In this document: in pieces, positions 35,534 through 44,280 of the stretch
Numbering within the stretch: the first letter of the stretch is position 1
How the letters are laid out: every line of letters starts with the position of its first letter
Assembly (NCBI GenBank): GCA_012730045.1
Contig: JAAYBR010000147.1
Location: 1-44,746 of the forward strand
Length of the DNA stretch: 44,746 nucleotides
DNA from: Candidatus Hydrogenedentota bacterium
GTDB lineage: Bacteria; Hydrogenedentota; Hydrogenedentia; Hydrogenedentales; CAITNO01
Direction of reading: 5' to 3'
Translations under genes and position numbers: made by a program
Notes under the pieces: model-generated
Told to the model about the DNA's origin: nothing
The model's database searches: none
Seen by the model: the letters and a program-made list of their open reading frames with translations, nothing else

Positions 35534-35770
35534 ATGACAACGGTAGTGGCCCTGTTGGGCTCGCCGCTGTTCCCGGTCGTGGGGACCCTGGCCGGGGCGT
35601 GCGCGGGGGCTTTTGGGGGGGCGGCGCTCTATGAGCTGCTGGTCCGGGGGAAGACGGCGGCCGACTCGGCGCGGACGGGCGCCGGGGCGGCGCTGGGCCG
35701 CATCGGCGGCCTCGCGGTGAAGCTGGGGCTGGGGCTGGTCATGCTGGCCGTCGCGGCGGTGAATTTCTAG
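35534..35770 (+). CDS. Small Gly/Ala-rich membrane protein, DUF456-like
   Basis: A 78-residue protein made of two hydrophobic, Gly/Ala-rich segments (about 5-33 and 52-77) around a short basic stretch with GKTAADSARTG. The pattern GT-x-GA-x2-GAFGGAALYELL...GAALGRIGGLAVKL resembles the C-terminal half of DUF456 proteins, which are usually about 160 residues. It may be a short paralogue or a remnant. ATG with GGGAG upstream. A GC-rich hairpin (about 35494-35525) lies between argG and this gene. Confidence 0.6.
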   Translation: MTTVVALLGSPLFPVVGTLAGACAGAFGGAALYELLVRGKTAADSARTGAGAALGRIGGLAVKLGLGLVMLAVAAVNF

Positions 35771-36006
35771 GGCGGCTCACCCGGTTAAATGCGCCGCCAA
35801 TGAAGCGGGCCGGGAGGGCTTTTTTCCCGTCCCGCCGGCCTGGTCTTTGGGTGCCCGCCACAGTTTCTGCCCCGCCCGGGCAGGAGGCATGGCCGGGGCC
35901 TCCCCCCCTGGGAACGCCACTCTCCTGAGTGGCACGTGTTTAGAGCAGTTTAAAATGAACCATGGCCGCGCTTGTATGTTCGGATTCTGCTTCCCCGGAG
36001 GGGAAG

Positions 36007-36199
36007 AATGTGAATAGCCGGAGGTGACCGAAGGGAACCTCCGGACAGAAGTCCGGAGAACCGCAACCCCGAGGGGGTTGAATGTGCGCTTCCGGCGGCC
36101 CGGTCTGCGAACCCGTTCACATTCACCCCCTTGCGGGGTTGGGTTGTTTGGGCCTCGCGCACCGGAGGTTCCCTTCGGTCACCTCCGGCTATTCACATT
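36007..36199 (+). repeat. Inverted-repeat element with 38-bp perfect arms (family C)
   Basis: Arms at 36007-36044 and 36162-36199 are exact complements, each with AATGTGAATAGCCGGAGGTG at the outer end and a smaller internal palindrome around CCGAAGGGAACC. The 117-bp centre has GGTTGAATGTG and TTCACATTCACC, which repeat the outer theme. The stretch before it (35771-36006) has no gene. At 35836-35866 it resembles bases 1-32, and it is otherwise unremarkable. Confidence 0.8.
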
Positions 36200-36341
36200 T
36201 GTCCCCTTCGGGGACGTTTGCCCCGAAAAGCCTCGCGGACGGGCATCGAACCCTCGTCAGCACCATCGGAGGACTCGCGACGTCGGCCACAGTTTGCCTT
36301 TGTCTGCTTTAAAGAGGCCAATCGGGAGAGTGGCGTTCCCA

Positions 36342-36457
36342 GGGAAGCCCTTTCTTCAACGACATTCCCGCCCCTGGGCGGTCCGGGGCTCGCCATGACT
36401 GCGGAAATGCGAGTCATTGCGAAGGCGCGCAGCGCCTGAAGCAACCTCGTTCCCGCT
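36342..36457 (+). repeat. Degenerate family D fragment
   Basis: Contains CGCCATGACT, GCGAGTCATTGCGAAGGCGC and GCAACCTCGTTCCCGC, which parallel the GCTCGCAATGACG hairpin and the GCAATCTCGTTCCC end of the element at 27487-27724. Decayed; no left end can be placed with confidence. Confidence 0.5.
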
Positions 36458-36497
36458 CCGGCTTCGGCTCTCGCAACGTCTTATCCGGCGGTCAGGG

Positions 36498-36988
36498 GAT
36501 GAAAATTACCCGGGGCAATCGCACTAAAATGCCCCTCAAGAAACGCCTGCGGGCGGCATGAACGTCCCCAGGGGATGCGATTCTGTCTTTGTTGTCCCAA
36601 CGGGACATCCGCATATAGCCCAAGCAGGCCGCCGCCCATCCCCACAGCCCCGGGTCCGCACAGCGCGCAGCGCCTTGGAGTGCGGCAGCTTGCTGCCGCC
36701 TTTCTTCGCGTGGGCTTGCCCGCGCGGGGGCACACGAAAAACGACCGTGTCCGCGCGTTTCCCCAAGGCCGGCGCGGCACTCCCCGCCGCAATTTCGGCT
36801 GCCCCGTTGGGGCATGCCTGTTCTGCGCGGGCAACCCAGGGCAGACCTGGCCCTTCGGGCGGCGGCCTGCCCTGGGCTATATTCGGCAACGCTTTCAGCG
36901 TTGAAGAGGTCGGATAAAGGGTAATGAACGCACTCCATCCAGAAAGTGTCCACGGATTTTGGTGCGATTGCCCTGATGAAAATTACCC
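36498..36988 (+). mobile_element. Complete family A element with terminal inverted repeats and 14-bp direct repeats
   Basis: The element proper is 36512-36974 (463 bp). Its left end GGGGCAATCGCACTAAAA (36512-36529) and right end TTTTGGTGCGATTGCCCT (36957-36974) are 18-bp inverted repeats with two mismatches. Directly outside are identical copies of GATGAAAATTACCC (36498-36511 and 36975-36988), which look like a 14-bp target-site duplication; the other two family A copies lack this sequence. The interior has several strong hairpins (CCCAACGGGA, GCGGCAGCTTGCTGCCGC, CCCCGTTGGGGCATG) and no convincing gene, so it would be a non-autonomous (MITE-like) element mobilised in trans. Confidence 0.75.
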
Positions 36989-37017
36989 TTGACAGGACGG
37001 CCGGAAGGTGCTATCAT
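36989..37017 (+). promoter_or_regulatory. Consensus promoter for the giant surface protein
   Basis: TTGACA (36989-36994), 17-base spacer, TATCAT (37012-37017). This is the best promoter match in the window. The -35 box touches the right-hand direct repeat of the family A element, so the insertion lies immediately upstream of the core promoter. Confidence 0.65.
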
Positions 37018-37023
37018 GACATT

Positions 37024-37255
37024 AGTGACGCAGTTTCACGGCGGTGTCTTGTGCGCGGACGGGATATTCTCCCCGGTCGCGCGGGTTTTTGCGTCTCCCC
37101 CGGCGGGTATGCCGGGATACCGCCTGGTTGCAGGGTTTTTTGCCCGTCGGGCCCCGCCTGCGGGCTGGTAATATTTTGGTGACACTTGGGACAGGCAGGG
37201 CCCGCCAGGGCGCAACAAGGGACATGTGGTCCAAACTTCAAGAAGGAATCCTTCC
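37024..37255 (+). other. Long structured leader before the surface protein gene
   Basis: About 230 bases of predicted 5' leader. It holds a hairpin-like CCCCGGTCGCGCGGG followed by TTTTT (37063-37086), a bulged stem GGCGGGTAT/ATACCGCC (37102-37124) and a T6 run at 37136-37141. The two T runs after GC-rich sequence look like possible attenuators. I match it to no known riboswitch class. Confidence 0.35.
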
Positions 37256-40200
37256 ATGACAGAAAGCACTTGTCGGGTCAGAAAGGGGGCCGTTGCGTTT
37301 GCGGTCCTGTGGGCGCTCGCCCTCGCGGTCGCCGTGGGGGGCGGAACGGCGGACGCCGCCATCAATGTGGTGTCTGTCGGACACAAAGAGGCAACCGATA
37401 ATACAGACGACTGGCAGGATTTATTTAACACTGACAACACGGGATCTCGGAACACCATCCCGGCGGGAACAGAGCTGCTTGTTATTGCTGTTTGCGATAT
37501 GCGCGACCAGCACTGCAATGCGGTGTCCATAAGGCAGAATGGTTCCGCGACATGGATTGGGCTGACCCGGATGGGAGCGACGGCGGGCACGGGCAACGAG
37601 CGCACCTCGCTGTTCTATCTCAACAACCCAGCAGCCATTCCTCAGGGCCAAATTCAGTTCAGGGCTCGGTTTGCCGGGAATGTCCGTGAAAGAAACATCG
37701 GCATGGCGGCACTGACCGGGGTGGCAGCCAACACAGCCACCCGTATAGGCCCTTATCACGTCTATTCATCTGGTGGCAACGAGTACGGAAACCCGATTGC
37801 GCTCACGCTGACCGCAGCGCAACTGCCCAAGAACTGGGCGTTCGTTACTGCTAGAACAGCGAATGCAGATCAGAGCCCCCCAGATGGCACCCGCACAAAC
37901 CTGACGCTGTTCAGCGGTATTTACATGGGTTTCCCTCAAGGAGGAACAATTATATCGGGTCGTCGCCGTAGTTCCGCGCGCATGGACTTGACCAGAGCCA
38001 CGGATTCTGCTGATCCCCGCATTATGAACTATGCGGCCGGCGCCAACATGGCAGGATTGGGGGTGGCCATCCGCCCAAGGTACACGATCAACGCGACTTC
38101 GGGTGGCAACGGAAGCGCGTCCGGCGGGGGGCAATATGACCACGGGCTGACAGCGACGGTGATCGCAACCCCGAACGCAGGGTATCGGTTCTTGAACTGG
38201 ACCGTTGGGGGGGCTCCGGTTTCCACCAACGCCACATATGCCTTCACAGCGACGGATGACCGTTCGCTGGTGGCGAACTTCATCCAGACCTGGACGTTGA
38301 CGTACACGCCGGGCGCGGGCGGCACCATCAGCGGCATATCGCCGCAGACGGTGGACAACGGCGGGAGCGGCACGCCGGTGACGGCGGTTCCGAGCGCGGG
38401 GTACCGCTTCGGCAGTTGGAGCGACGGCGTGCTGACGGCGGCGCGCACCGACACGAATGTGACGGGGAACATCACCGTCACGGCGAACTTCATCAAGACC
38501 TGGACGCTGACCTACACGCCGGGCGCGGGTGGCTCCATCTCGGGCACGACGCCGCAGACCGTGGACAACGGCGGTAGCGGCACGCCGGTGACGGCGGTTG
38601 CGAGCGCGGGGTACCGCTTCGGCAGCTGGAGCGACGGCGTGATGACGGCGGCGCGCACGGACACGAATGTGACGGCGAACGTCGCGGTCACGGCGAACTT
38701 CATCAAGACGTGGACGCTGACCTATACGCCGGGCGCGGGTGGCACCGTCAGCGGCACATCGCCGCAGACCGTGGACAACGGCGCGAACGGCGCGCCGGTG
38801 ACGGCGGTCCCGAACACGGGGTACCACTTCGTTGACTGGAGCGACGGCGTGCTGACGGCGGCGCGCACGGACACAAATGTGACGGCGAATATCACCGCGA
38901 CGGCGAACTTCGCCATCAACACGTACACGATCACGGCGTCGGCGGGCGTCGGCGGCAGCATCACGCCCTCGGGCGCGGTGCCGGTCAACCACGGCTCGGA
39001 CCAGGCTTTCACCATCGCGGCGAATGCGGGCTACCGGATTCTGGAGGTGCTGGTGAACGGCGTGGCCCAGGGCCCGGTGTCCGACTACACCTTCACCAAC
39101 GTGACGGGGAACGGCAACACCATCGCGGCGTCGTTCCAGAAGACGTGGACCGTGTCGGTGTCCGTCAATCCGGCGGGGGCCGGCAGCGTTACCGGCGGCG
39201 GCGTCTATGACGACGGCGCGACGGCCGTGCTGGACCCGACGGCAAACGCGGGCTACGGCTTTGACAGTTGGAGCGGCGACGCGTCGGGCTCCGACGACCC
39301 GCTCTCTCTGCTGGTGGACGGTGACAAGTCGGTGACGGCGAACTTCATCTCCCTGGACAAGACGATCACGGCGTCTGCGGGCGTCGGCGGCACCATCACG
39401 CCTTCGGGCGTGGTGGTGGTGACCTACGGCGACGACCAGACCTTTGGCATCGCGGCGGACCCGGGCTACCGGATCCTGGACGTGCTGGTGGACGGTTCGA
39501 GCGTCGGCGCGGTGGCGAACTACACCTTCACCAACGTGACGGTGGATCACACCATTGCGGCGTCGTTCCAGAAGGTGTGGACCGTGTCGGTGTCGGCCGA
39601 CCCGGCGGCGGGCGGCAGCATCACCGGCGGCGGCGTCTATAATGCCGGCGCGACGGCCATCCTGGACCCGACGGCGAATGCCGGCTTCGGCTTCACCGGC
39701 TGGAGCGGCGACGCGTCCGGCACGGACGACCCGCTCTCCCTGCTGGTGGACGGCGACAAGTCGGTGACGGCGAACTTCGCGGACATCGAGAACCCCGTGG
39801 CGGTCTGCCAGGACATCGCGGTGAACCTGGCGAGCCCGACCATCCTGGCGGCGGCCATTGACGGCGGCAGCACGGACAACTCCGGCGGCATCGCCTTGAT
39901 GACCATTGACGGCGCGGCGGACAAGACCTTCACCTGCGCGGACCTCGCGGCGAGCCCGGTGACGGTGACCCTGGTGGTCTTCGACACGGCCGGCAACAGC
40001 GACACCTGCACGGCAAGCGTGACGGTGACGGACGCGGATCCGGACGCGGGCGCCACGGCGCTGCTGTCTGTGACCCCCGACACCGGCGTGTCGGACAGCG
40101 ACTTCATCACCAACGCGGACGACATCGTGCTTCAGGGCACGGTCGGCTCGGCCCTCCCGGGCACGAAGTTGAACGTGGAGGTGAGTACTGCCTCCGGCGG

Positions 40201-42298
40201 CCCGTACGGTCCCCTCGCCAGCGGCCTGCCCACGTTGGGCGGCGACTTCGCGGTGCCGGTCAACGGTGTGGCCGCGGCGACCTACTACCTGGTGTTCCAG
40301 ACCGAGACCGCCTGCGGCACGCAGGGCGCCTGGTCGTCCGAGTACACGGTGATCGTGGACCGGACCGCGCCGACGGCGGCCTGCCCGGCCCCGGTCGAGG
40401 TGGCCGCGGACACGGCCTGCCTGGGCGTGATTCCGGACCTGACGGGCGATGTAACCGCCACGGACAACGTGGCCGGCACCCTCGCCGTGACCCAGGACCC
40501 GGTCGCGGGCACCCCGGTCGGCCTGGGTGACACCACGGTGACCATGACGGTGACCGATGTGGCGGGCAACACGAACACCTGCGCCGCGACCGTGACGGTC
40601 GTGGACGCGCCCCCGGCGGCCCCGGCGCTGGTCCAGATGCTTCCGGACACGGGCGTGGCCGGCGACTTCATCACCAGCGCCTCGGACTTCCAGTTCCAGG
40701 GCACGGTCGGATCGGCCGAGCCCGGCACGCTGCTGAACATCCGCGTTCATGGGCTTTCGGGCCTGCTGCCGGACACCTTCATGGCCCAGTGGGAGAACAT
40801 CCCGACGGCGGGCGGCCTCTTCGCCGTGCCGCTGACGGACATTGACCCGGCCACGTACTACCTGGTCTTCCAGACCGTGAACAACTGCGGCACCCCGAGC
40901 GCGTGGTCCTCAGAGCGCATCGTGATCGTGGACCAGACGCCGCCGACGATCACGGCCTGCGCGGCGGACCGCGAAGTCGCCGCCGACGGCACCTGCCAGG
41001 GCGCGATTCCGGACCTGACGGGCGACGTGGTTGCGGCGGACAACGTGCCCGGCACGCTGGGCGTGACGCAGAGCCCGCCTGCGGGCACGGTCGTTGCGAT
41101 GGGTGACCACACGGTGACGCTCACCGTGACCGACCTGGCCGGCAACACAAACACCTGCGACACCATCGTGACGGTCGCCGACCTGACCGGCCCGACCTTC
41201 TCGGTCTGCGCGCCCGACCGCGCGCTGACCCCCGGCCCCGGCTGCACGGGCACGGTGCCCGACATGCTGTCCGAGGTGACCGCGATTGATGACCCGTGCG
41301 GCGGCACGGTGGTCGGCATCGTCCAGGATCCGATCGCGGGCACGTCCTTCACCGGTGCGGTCACGGTGGTCTTCACGGCCACGGACAACTCCGGCAACAC
41401 GGGCACCTGCGAGACCCTCGTGAGCTTGGTGGACACCGAGGCCCCGGTCGCGGCCTGCCAGGACTTCACCGTGGACGCGGCCGACGGCATCGTGACGGGT
41501 GCCGACATTGACGGCGGCAGCACGGACAACTGCGTGGTGTTCGACCGTCTGATTGACGGCGCGGCATCGGTGACCTACACCTGCGCCGACCTGGGCGACC
41601 ACACGGTCACCCTGACGGTGCTGGACGCCAACGGCAACAGCGACACCTGCTCCGCCACCGTCACGGTGGTGGACGGGACCGCCCCGGAGATCACGCTCAC
41701 CGGCGACGCGGCGGTGGTGCTGGACAACGGCGAAACGTACACCGAGCTGAGTGCCACGGCGCTTGACGGGTGCGACGGCGACCTGACCGGTGCCCTGGTC
41801 ATCGGCGGCGACACGGTCAATGACCGCGCCCCCGGCGTCTACACGGTGACCTACACCGTGTCCGACGCCGCGGGCAACGAGGCGGTCGCCACCCGCACCG
41901 TCACCGTCCAGCGCGTGGCCTGCGCCCTCGTGGTCAACGCCGTCGCGACGGACATTGACGCCTCCCCGGGCGACACGGTTGTTCTGGAAGTCACCCTCGG
42001 CGCCGCCAACTGCGCCATTGGCGACATCCACTACGACTGGAAGAAGGACGACGGCAGCAAGGCCCTCGTCTCCCTGCCCAGTGCGGCCGATGACCCGGTC
42101 CTGACCCTCACGGACGTGACCCCGGCCGACTCCGGCGTCTACGTGTGCGAGGTCTCCGACGACATGTACGCCGTGCAGTCGCCCGAGATCAACGTCACCG
42201 TGGCGTCAGGCGTGCCGGCCGCGGGCGGCCTGGGCCTGGCCCTGGCGGCTGTGGCCGCGGCCCTGACCGGCGTCGGCGCCCTGCGCCGCCGCAAGTAG
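37256..42298 (+). CDS. Giant secreted surface protein with B-repeats, HYR/Ig-like modules and CTERM-like tail
   Basis: A 1680-residue protein: signal peptide about 1-36; an unrecognised N-terminal domain (about 37-275); eight InlB-like B-repeats (about 276-843), marked by GYRFxxWSDG and TVTANF; then alternating HYR-like modules (VTMTVTDVAGNTNTC type) and two long Ig-like modules (about 845-1480); a DUF5011-like module (about 1477-1550); an Ig domain (about 1555-1648); and a C-terminal tail VPAAGG, hydrophobic helix and RRRK (1653-1680). The tail resembles CTERM sorting signals (PEP-, IPTL- or Myxo-CTERM), which are cut by exosortase-like enzymes. AAGGAA precedes the ATG. Probable role: cell-surface adhesion or matrix. 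No catalytic domain seen. The first 700 bases have markedly lower GC in third positions than the rest. Confidence 0.88.
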   Translation: MTESTCRVRKGAVAFAVLWALALAVAVGGGTADAAINVVSVGHKEATDNTDDWQDLFNTDNTGSRNTIPAGTELLVIAVCDMRDQHCNAVSIRQNGSATWIGLTRMGATAGTGNERTSLFYLNNPAAIPQGQIQFRARFAGNVRERNIGMAALTGVAANTATRIGPYHVYSSGGNEYGNPIALTLTAAQLPKNWAFVTARTANADQSPPDGTRTNLTLFSGIYMGFPQGGTIISGRRRSSARMDLTRATDSADPRIMNYAAGANMAGLGVAIRPRYTINATSGGNGSASGGGQYDHGLTATVIATPNAGYRFLNWTVGGAPVSTNATYAFTATDDRSLVANFIQTWTLTYTPGAGGTISGISPQTVDNGGSGTPVTAVPSAGYRFGSWSDGVLTAARTDTNVTGNITVTANFIKTWTLTYTPGAGGSISGTTPQTVDNGGSGTPVTAVASAGYRFGSWSDGVMTAARTDTNVTANVAVTANFIKTWTLTYTPGAGGTVSGTSPQTVDNGANGAPVTAVPNTGYHFVDWSDGVLTAARTDTNVTANITATANFAINTYTITASAGVGGSITPSGAVPVNHGSDQAFTIAANAGYRILEVLVNGVAQGPVSDYTFTNVTGNGNTIAASFQKTWTVSVSVNPAGAGSVTGGGVYDDGATAVLDPTANAGYGFDSWSGDASGSDDPLSLLVDGDKSVTANFISLDKTITASAGVGGTITPSGVVVVTYGDDQTFGIAADPGYRILDVLVDGSSVGAVANYTFTNVTVDHTIAASFQKVWTVSVSADPAAGGSITGGGVYNAGATAILDPTANAGFGFTGWSGDASGTDDPLSLLVDGDKSVTANFADIENPVAVCQDIAVNLASPTILAAAIDGGSTDNSGGIALMTIDGAADKTFTCADLAASPVTVTLVVFDTAGNSDTCTASVTVTDADPDAGATALLSVTPDTGVSDSDFITNADDIVLQGTVGSALPGTKLNVEVSTASGGPYGPLASGLPTLGGDFAVPVNGVAAATYYLVFQTETACGTQGAWSSEYTVIVDRTAPTAACPAPVEVAADTACLGVIPDLTGDVTATDNVAGTLAVTQDPVAGTPVGLGDTTVTMTVTDVAGNTNTCAATVTVVDAPPAAPALVQMLPDTGVAGDFITSASDFQFQGTVGSAEPGTLLNIRVHGLSGLLPDTFMAQWENIPTAGGLFAVPLTDIDPATYYLVFQTVNNCGTPSAWSSERIVIVDQTPPTITACAADREVAADGTCQGAIPDLTGDVVAADNVPGTLGVTQSPPAGTVVAMGDHTVTLTVTDLAGNTNTCDTIVTVADLTGPTFSVCAPDRALTPGPGCTGTVPDMLSEVTAIDDPCGGTVVGIVQDPIAGTSFTGAVTVVFTATDNSGNTGTCETLVSLVDTEAPVAACQDFTVDAADGIVTGADIDGGSTDNCVVFDRLIDGAASVTYTCADLGDHTVTLTVLDANGNSDTCSATVTVVDGTAPEITLTGDAAVVLDNGETYTELSATALDGCDGDLTGALVIGGDTVNDRAPGVYTVTYTVSDAAGNEAVATRTVTVQRVACALVVNAVATDIDASPGDTVVLEVTLGAANCAIGDIHYDWKKDDGSKALVSLPSAADDPVLTLTDVTPADSGVYVCEVSDDMYAVQSPEINVTVASGVPAAGGLGLALAAVAAALTGVGALRRRK

Positions 42299-42316
42299 CC
42301 CCTCTCCGACCGTTTC

Positions 42317-42354
42317 GGCGGCCGCCGGGATCCCCCGGCGGCCGCCTTCTTTTT
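42317..42354 (+). terminator. Terminator after the giant surface protein
   Basis: A perfect 13-bp stem (GGCGGCCGCCGGG with CCCGGCGGCCGCC), a four-base loop and TTCTTTTT. It starts 18 bases after the stop. Confidence 0.8.
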
Positions 42355-42393
42355 GCCGCTTCCCCCCGCCCTGGCGTCTTCGCGTTCGCACCG

Positions 42394-42485
42394 GGGCGCG
42401 GCAAGCGGCGCCCCTACGGGCGAGAATCCGGGGCTTTCGCAGAAGCACGGCGCACGGAGCCGTAGGGGCGCCGCTTGCCGCGCCC
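42394..42485 (+). repeat. Inverted repeat with 26-bp perfect arms
   Basis: Arms 42394-42419 and 42460-42485 are exact complements (left arm starts GGGCGCGGCAAGCGGCGCCC) around a 40-base centre. The GTAGGGGCGCCGCTTGCCGC arm type is a common intergenic repeat in several GC-rich phyla. Non-coding. Confidence 0.75.
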
Positions 42486-42535
42486 TCTTCCTCCACGGCA
42501 TGACCGTCTTACCCCTTTGGGGAGTCCCGCTCCGG

Positions 42536-42565
42536 TTGCGGGAAGGGGCCCGCAACAGGTACACT
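42536..42565 (+). promoter_or_regulatory. Probable promoter for the dapL-like gene
   Basis: TTGCGG (42536-42541), 18-base spacer, TACACT (42560-42565), 48 bases before the ATG. Confidence 0.45.
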
Positions 42566-42612
42566 ATCCGCATTGTTTTCGGGGCTTCATTCTCTGTTTT
42601 GAGGGCTGACGC

Positions 42613-43791
42613 ATGGACACCGCCGAAAGGCTCGGGAAAATACCGCCGTACCTCTTCATGACCCTGCGCAACAGGATCGCCGAGGCGCGCGCGCGCGGCG
42701 TGGACGTCATCAGTCTCGCCATCGGCGACCCCGTCGAGCCGACGCCCGACCCGGTCATTGAGGCCCTGTACACGGCGGCGAAGGACCCCGAGAACCACCG
42801 CTACCCCACGGACGAGGAGTGGGGCATGCGTGCCTTCCGCGAGGCCGTCGCCCGCTGGTACGCCCGCCGCTACGACGCCGCCCTGGACCCCGCCCGCGAG
42901 ATCGTCGCCCTCATCGGCTCGAAGGAGGGCTGCCACCACTTCGCCCTCGGCATGGTCAACCCCGGCGAAACCGTCCTTGTCACCGACCCCGGCTACCCCG
43001 GCTACAAGCCCAGCATCTGGTTCGCCGGCGGCGAGCCGGTCCCCGTCGCCATGCGCCCCGAGGACGGGTTCCTCCCCCGGCTGGCGGACATCCCGTCGGA
43101 CGTGGCCCGGAAAGCCCGTGCCTTTTACCTCAACTATCCGAACAACCCCACGGGCGCCGTGGCCACGCGCGCGTTCCTCGCGGAGCTGGTGGAGTTCGCC
43201 AAGACCTACGACATCGCCGTCTGCTACGACAACCCGTACAGCGAGATGGTTTTCGGCGTGGAGCGCCTGAGCTTCCTGAACGCCCCCGGCGCGAAGGACG
43301 TGGGCGTCGAGCTGAACTCCCTGTCGAAGCCCTTCAACATGACCGGCTGGCGCATCGGCATGGCCTGCGGCAACCCGGACATCGTGAAGGCCATCGCCAC
43401 GGTGAAGGCCAACACGGACAGCGGCGTTTTCAACGCCGTCCAGTACGCGGGCATCGAGGCGCTGGACAACGGCGACGCCTGCACCGCCCGGATGCTGGAA
43501 ATCTACGGCGCGCGGCGCGACAAGGTGCTGGCCGCCCTCCGCGGCCTGGGCTGGACCTACGACCCGCCCAGGGGCACCTTCTACCTGTGGGTGCCCGTGC
43601 CCGCCGGCCACACATCCGCCTCCTTCTGCGACCACATGCTGGAGACCTGCGCCGTCGTGCTGGCGCCGGGCGCCGCCTACGGTGTGAACGGCGAGGGCTT
43701 TGTCCGCTTCTCCCTCACCGTCGCCGACGACCGCCTCGACGAGGCCCTCGCGCGGATGCGGAAAAACCTCACCGGTCTGAAGTTCGACTGA
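42613..43791 (+). CDS. dapL: LL-diaminopimelate aminotransferase-like PLP enzyme
   Basis: A 392-residue class I/II aminotransferase. The opening LGKIPPYLFMTL, then VISLAIGDPVEPTPD, the HRYPTDEEWGMRAFR stretch, IGSKEGCHHF and the PLP lysine K239 in SLSKPFNMTGWRIG follow LL-DAP aminotransferase, which makes LL-diaminopimelate from tetrahydrodipicolinate for lysine and peptidoglycan. DapL is found in PVC-related phyla. Substitutions such as VEPTPD for the usual DxPTP leave room for a related specificity (for example alanine or another amino acid). GAGG lies upstream of the ATG. The EIIA gene follows by 13 bases. Confidence 0.82.
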   Translation: MDTAERLGKIPPYLFMTLRNRIAEARARGVDVISLAIGDPVEPTPDPVIEALYTAAKDPENHRYPTDEEWGMRAFREAVARWYARRYDAALDPAREIVALIGSKEGCHHFALGMVNPGETVLVTDPGYPGYKPSIWFAGGEPVPVAMRPEDGFLPRLADIPSDVARKARAFYLNYPNNPTGAVATRAFLAELVEFAKTYDIAVCYDNPYSEMVFGVERLSFLNAPGAKDVGVELNSLSKPFNMTGWRIGMACGNPDIVKAIATVKANTDSGVFNAVQYAGIEALDNGDACTARMLEIYGARRDKVLAALRGLGWTYDPPRGTFYLWVPVPAGHTSASFCDHMLETCAVVLAPGAAYGVNGEGFVRFSLTVADDRLDEALARMRKNLTGLKFD

Positions 43792-43804
43792 GCCCAAGGA
43801 CACC

Positions 43805-44254
43805 ATGGCCCAACTCGACATCGTCATCCCCAAAGAGCAGATCGTGATCCTGCCCCCCGGCCTGGACAAGAGCGCCGCCCTTGACCGGCTCGTGGACGCC
43901 ATGGCCGGAAACCCGGTCATCACGGACGGCGCGGCCTTCCGCAGGGCCGTCTTCGAGCGCGAAGCCGTCATGAGCACCGGCATCGGCAACGGCGTCGCCG
44001 TGCCCCATGTCCGCATCGCCGAGGTGACCGTGCCCACCCTCGGGCTGGCCGTCTCCGCGGAGGGCGTGGACTTCCAGGCCCTCGACAACCGGCCCGCCCA
44101 CATCCTGGTCCTCTTCGCCACCCCCGTCGGCTCCGAGAAGACCTACCTCGCCATGCTCGCCAAGGTCATGCTCGTCCTGCGCAACCGCAACCTCTACGCC
44201 TCGCTCCTCTCCTGCCACACCCCCGAAGAGGTCCACGCCGTCCTCAACCGCTGA
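43805..44254 (+). CDS. PTS EIIA type-2 (PtsN/fructose-type) domain protein
   Basis: A 149-residue single-domain EIIA of the fructose/mannitol/nitrogen class. The phospho-acceptor is H68 in STGIGNGVAVPHVR, the family signature. No EIIB or EIIC genes adjoin, so a regulatory PtsN-like role is more likely than sugar uptake. AAGGA lies before the ATG, 13 bases after the aminotransferase gene, suggesting one transcript. Confidence 0.88.
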   Translation: MAQLDIVIPKEQIVILPPGLDKSAALDRLVDAMAGNPVITDGAAFRRAVFEREAVMSTGIGNGVAVPHVRIAEVTVPTLGLAVSAEGVDFQALDNRPAHILVLFATPVGSEKTYLAMLAKVMLVLRNRNLYASLLSCHTPEEVHAVLNR

Positions 44255-44280
44255 CGGCGGGTTGCGTCCCCGCCGGAAAC

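Noticed and set aside
36230-36300. Possible tRNA on the minus strand (GGGTTCGATGCCCG resembles a T arm)
   Set aside because: The T-arm-like stem is imperfect, and no acceptor, D or anticodon stems can be paired around it.
36558-36917. Open frames inside the complete family A element
   Set aside because: Different frames and both strands are open to similar lengths, the peptides are Pro/Arg/Cys-rich, and matching frames in other copies are broken. No transposase motif.
37024-37140. Cyclic-di-GMP or cobalamin riboswitch in the surface protein leader
   Set aside because: A faint likeness (GACGCAGTT) was noted, but the conserved core sequences of these classes are missing.
37766-40750. 994-codon minus-strand frame opposite the surface protein
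   Set aside because: Its repeats mirror the B-repeats of the real gene; Arg/Val/His-rich composition and no signal or domain.
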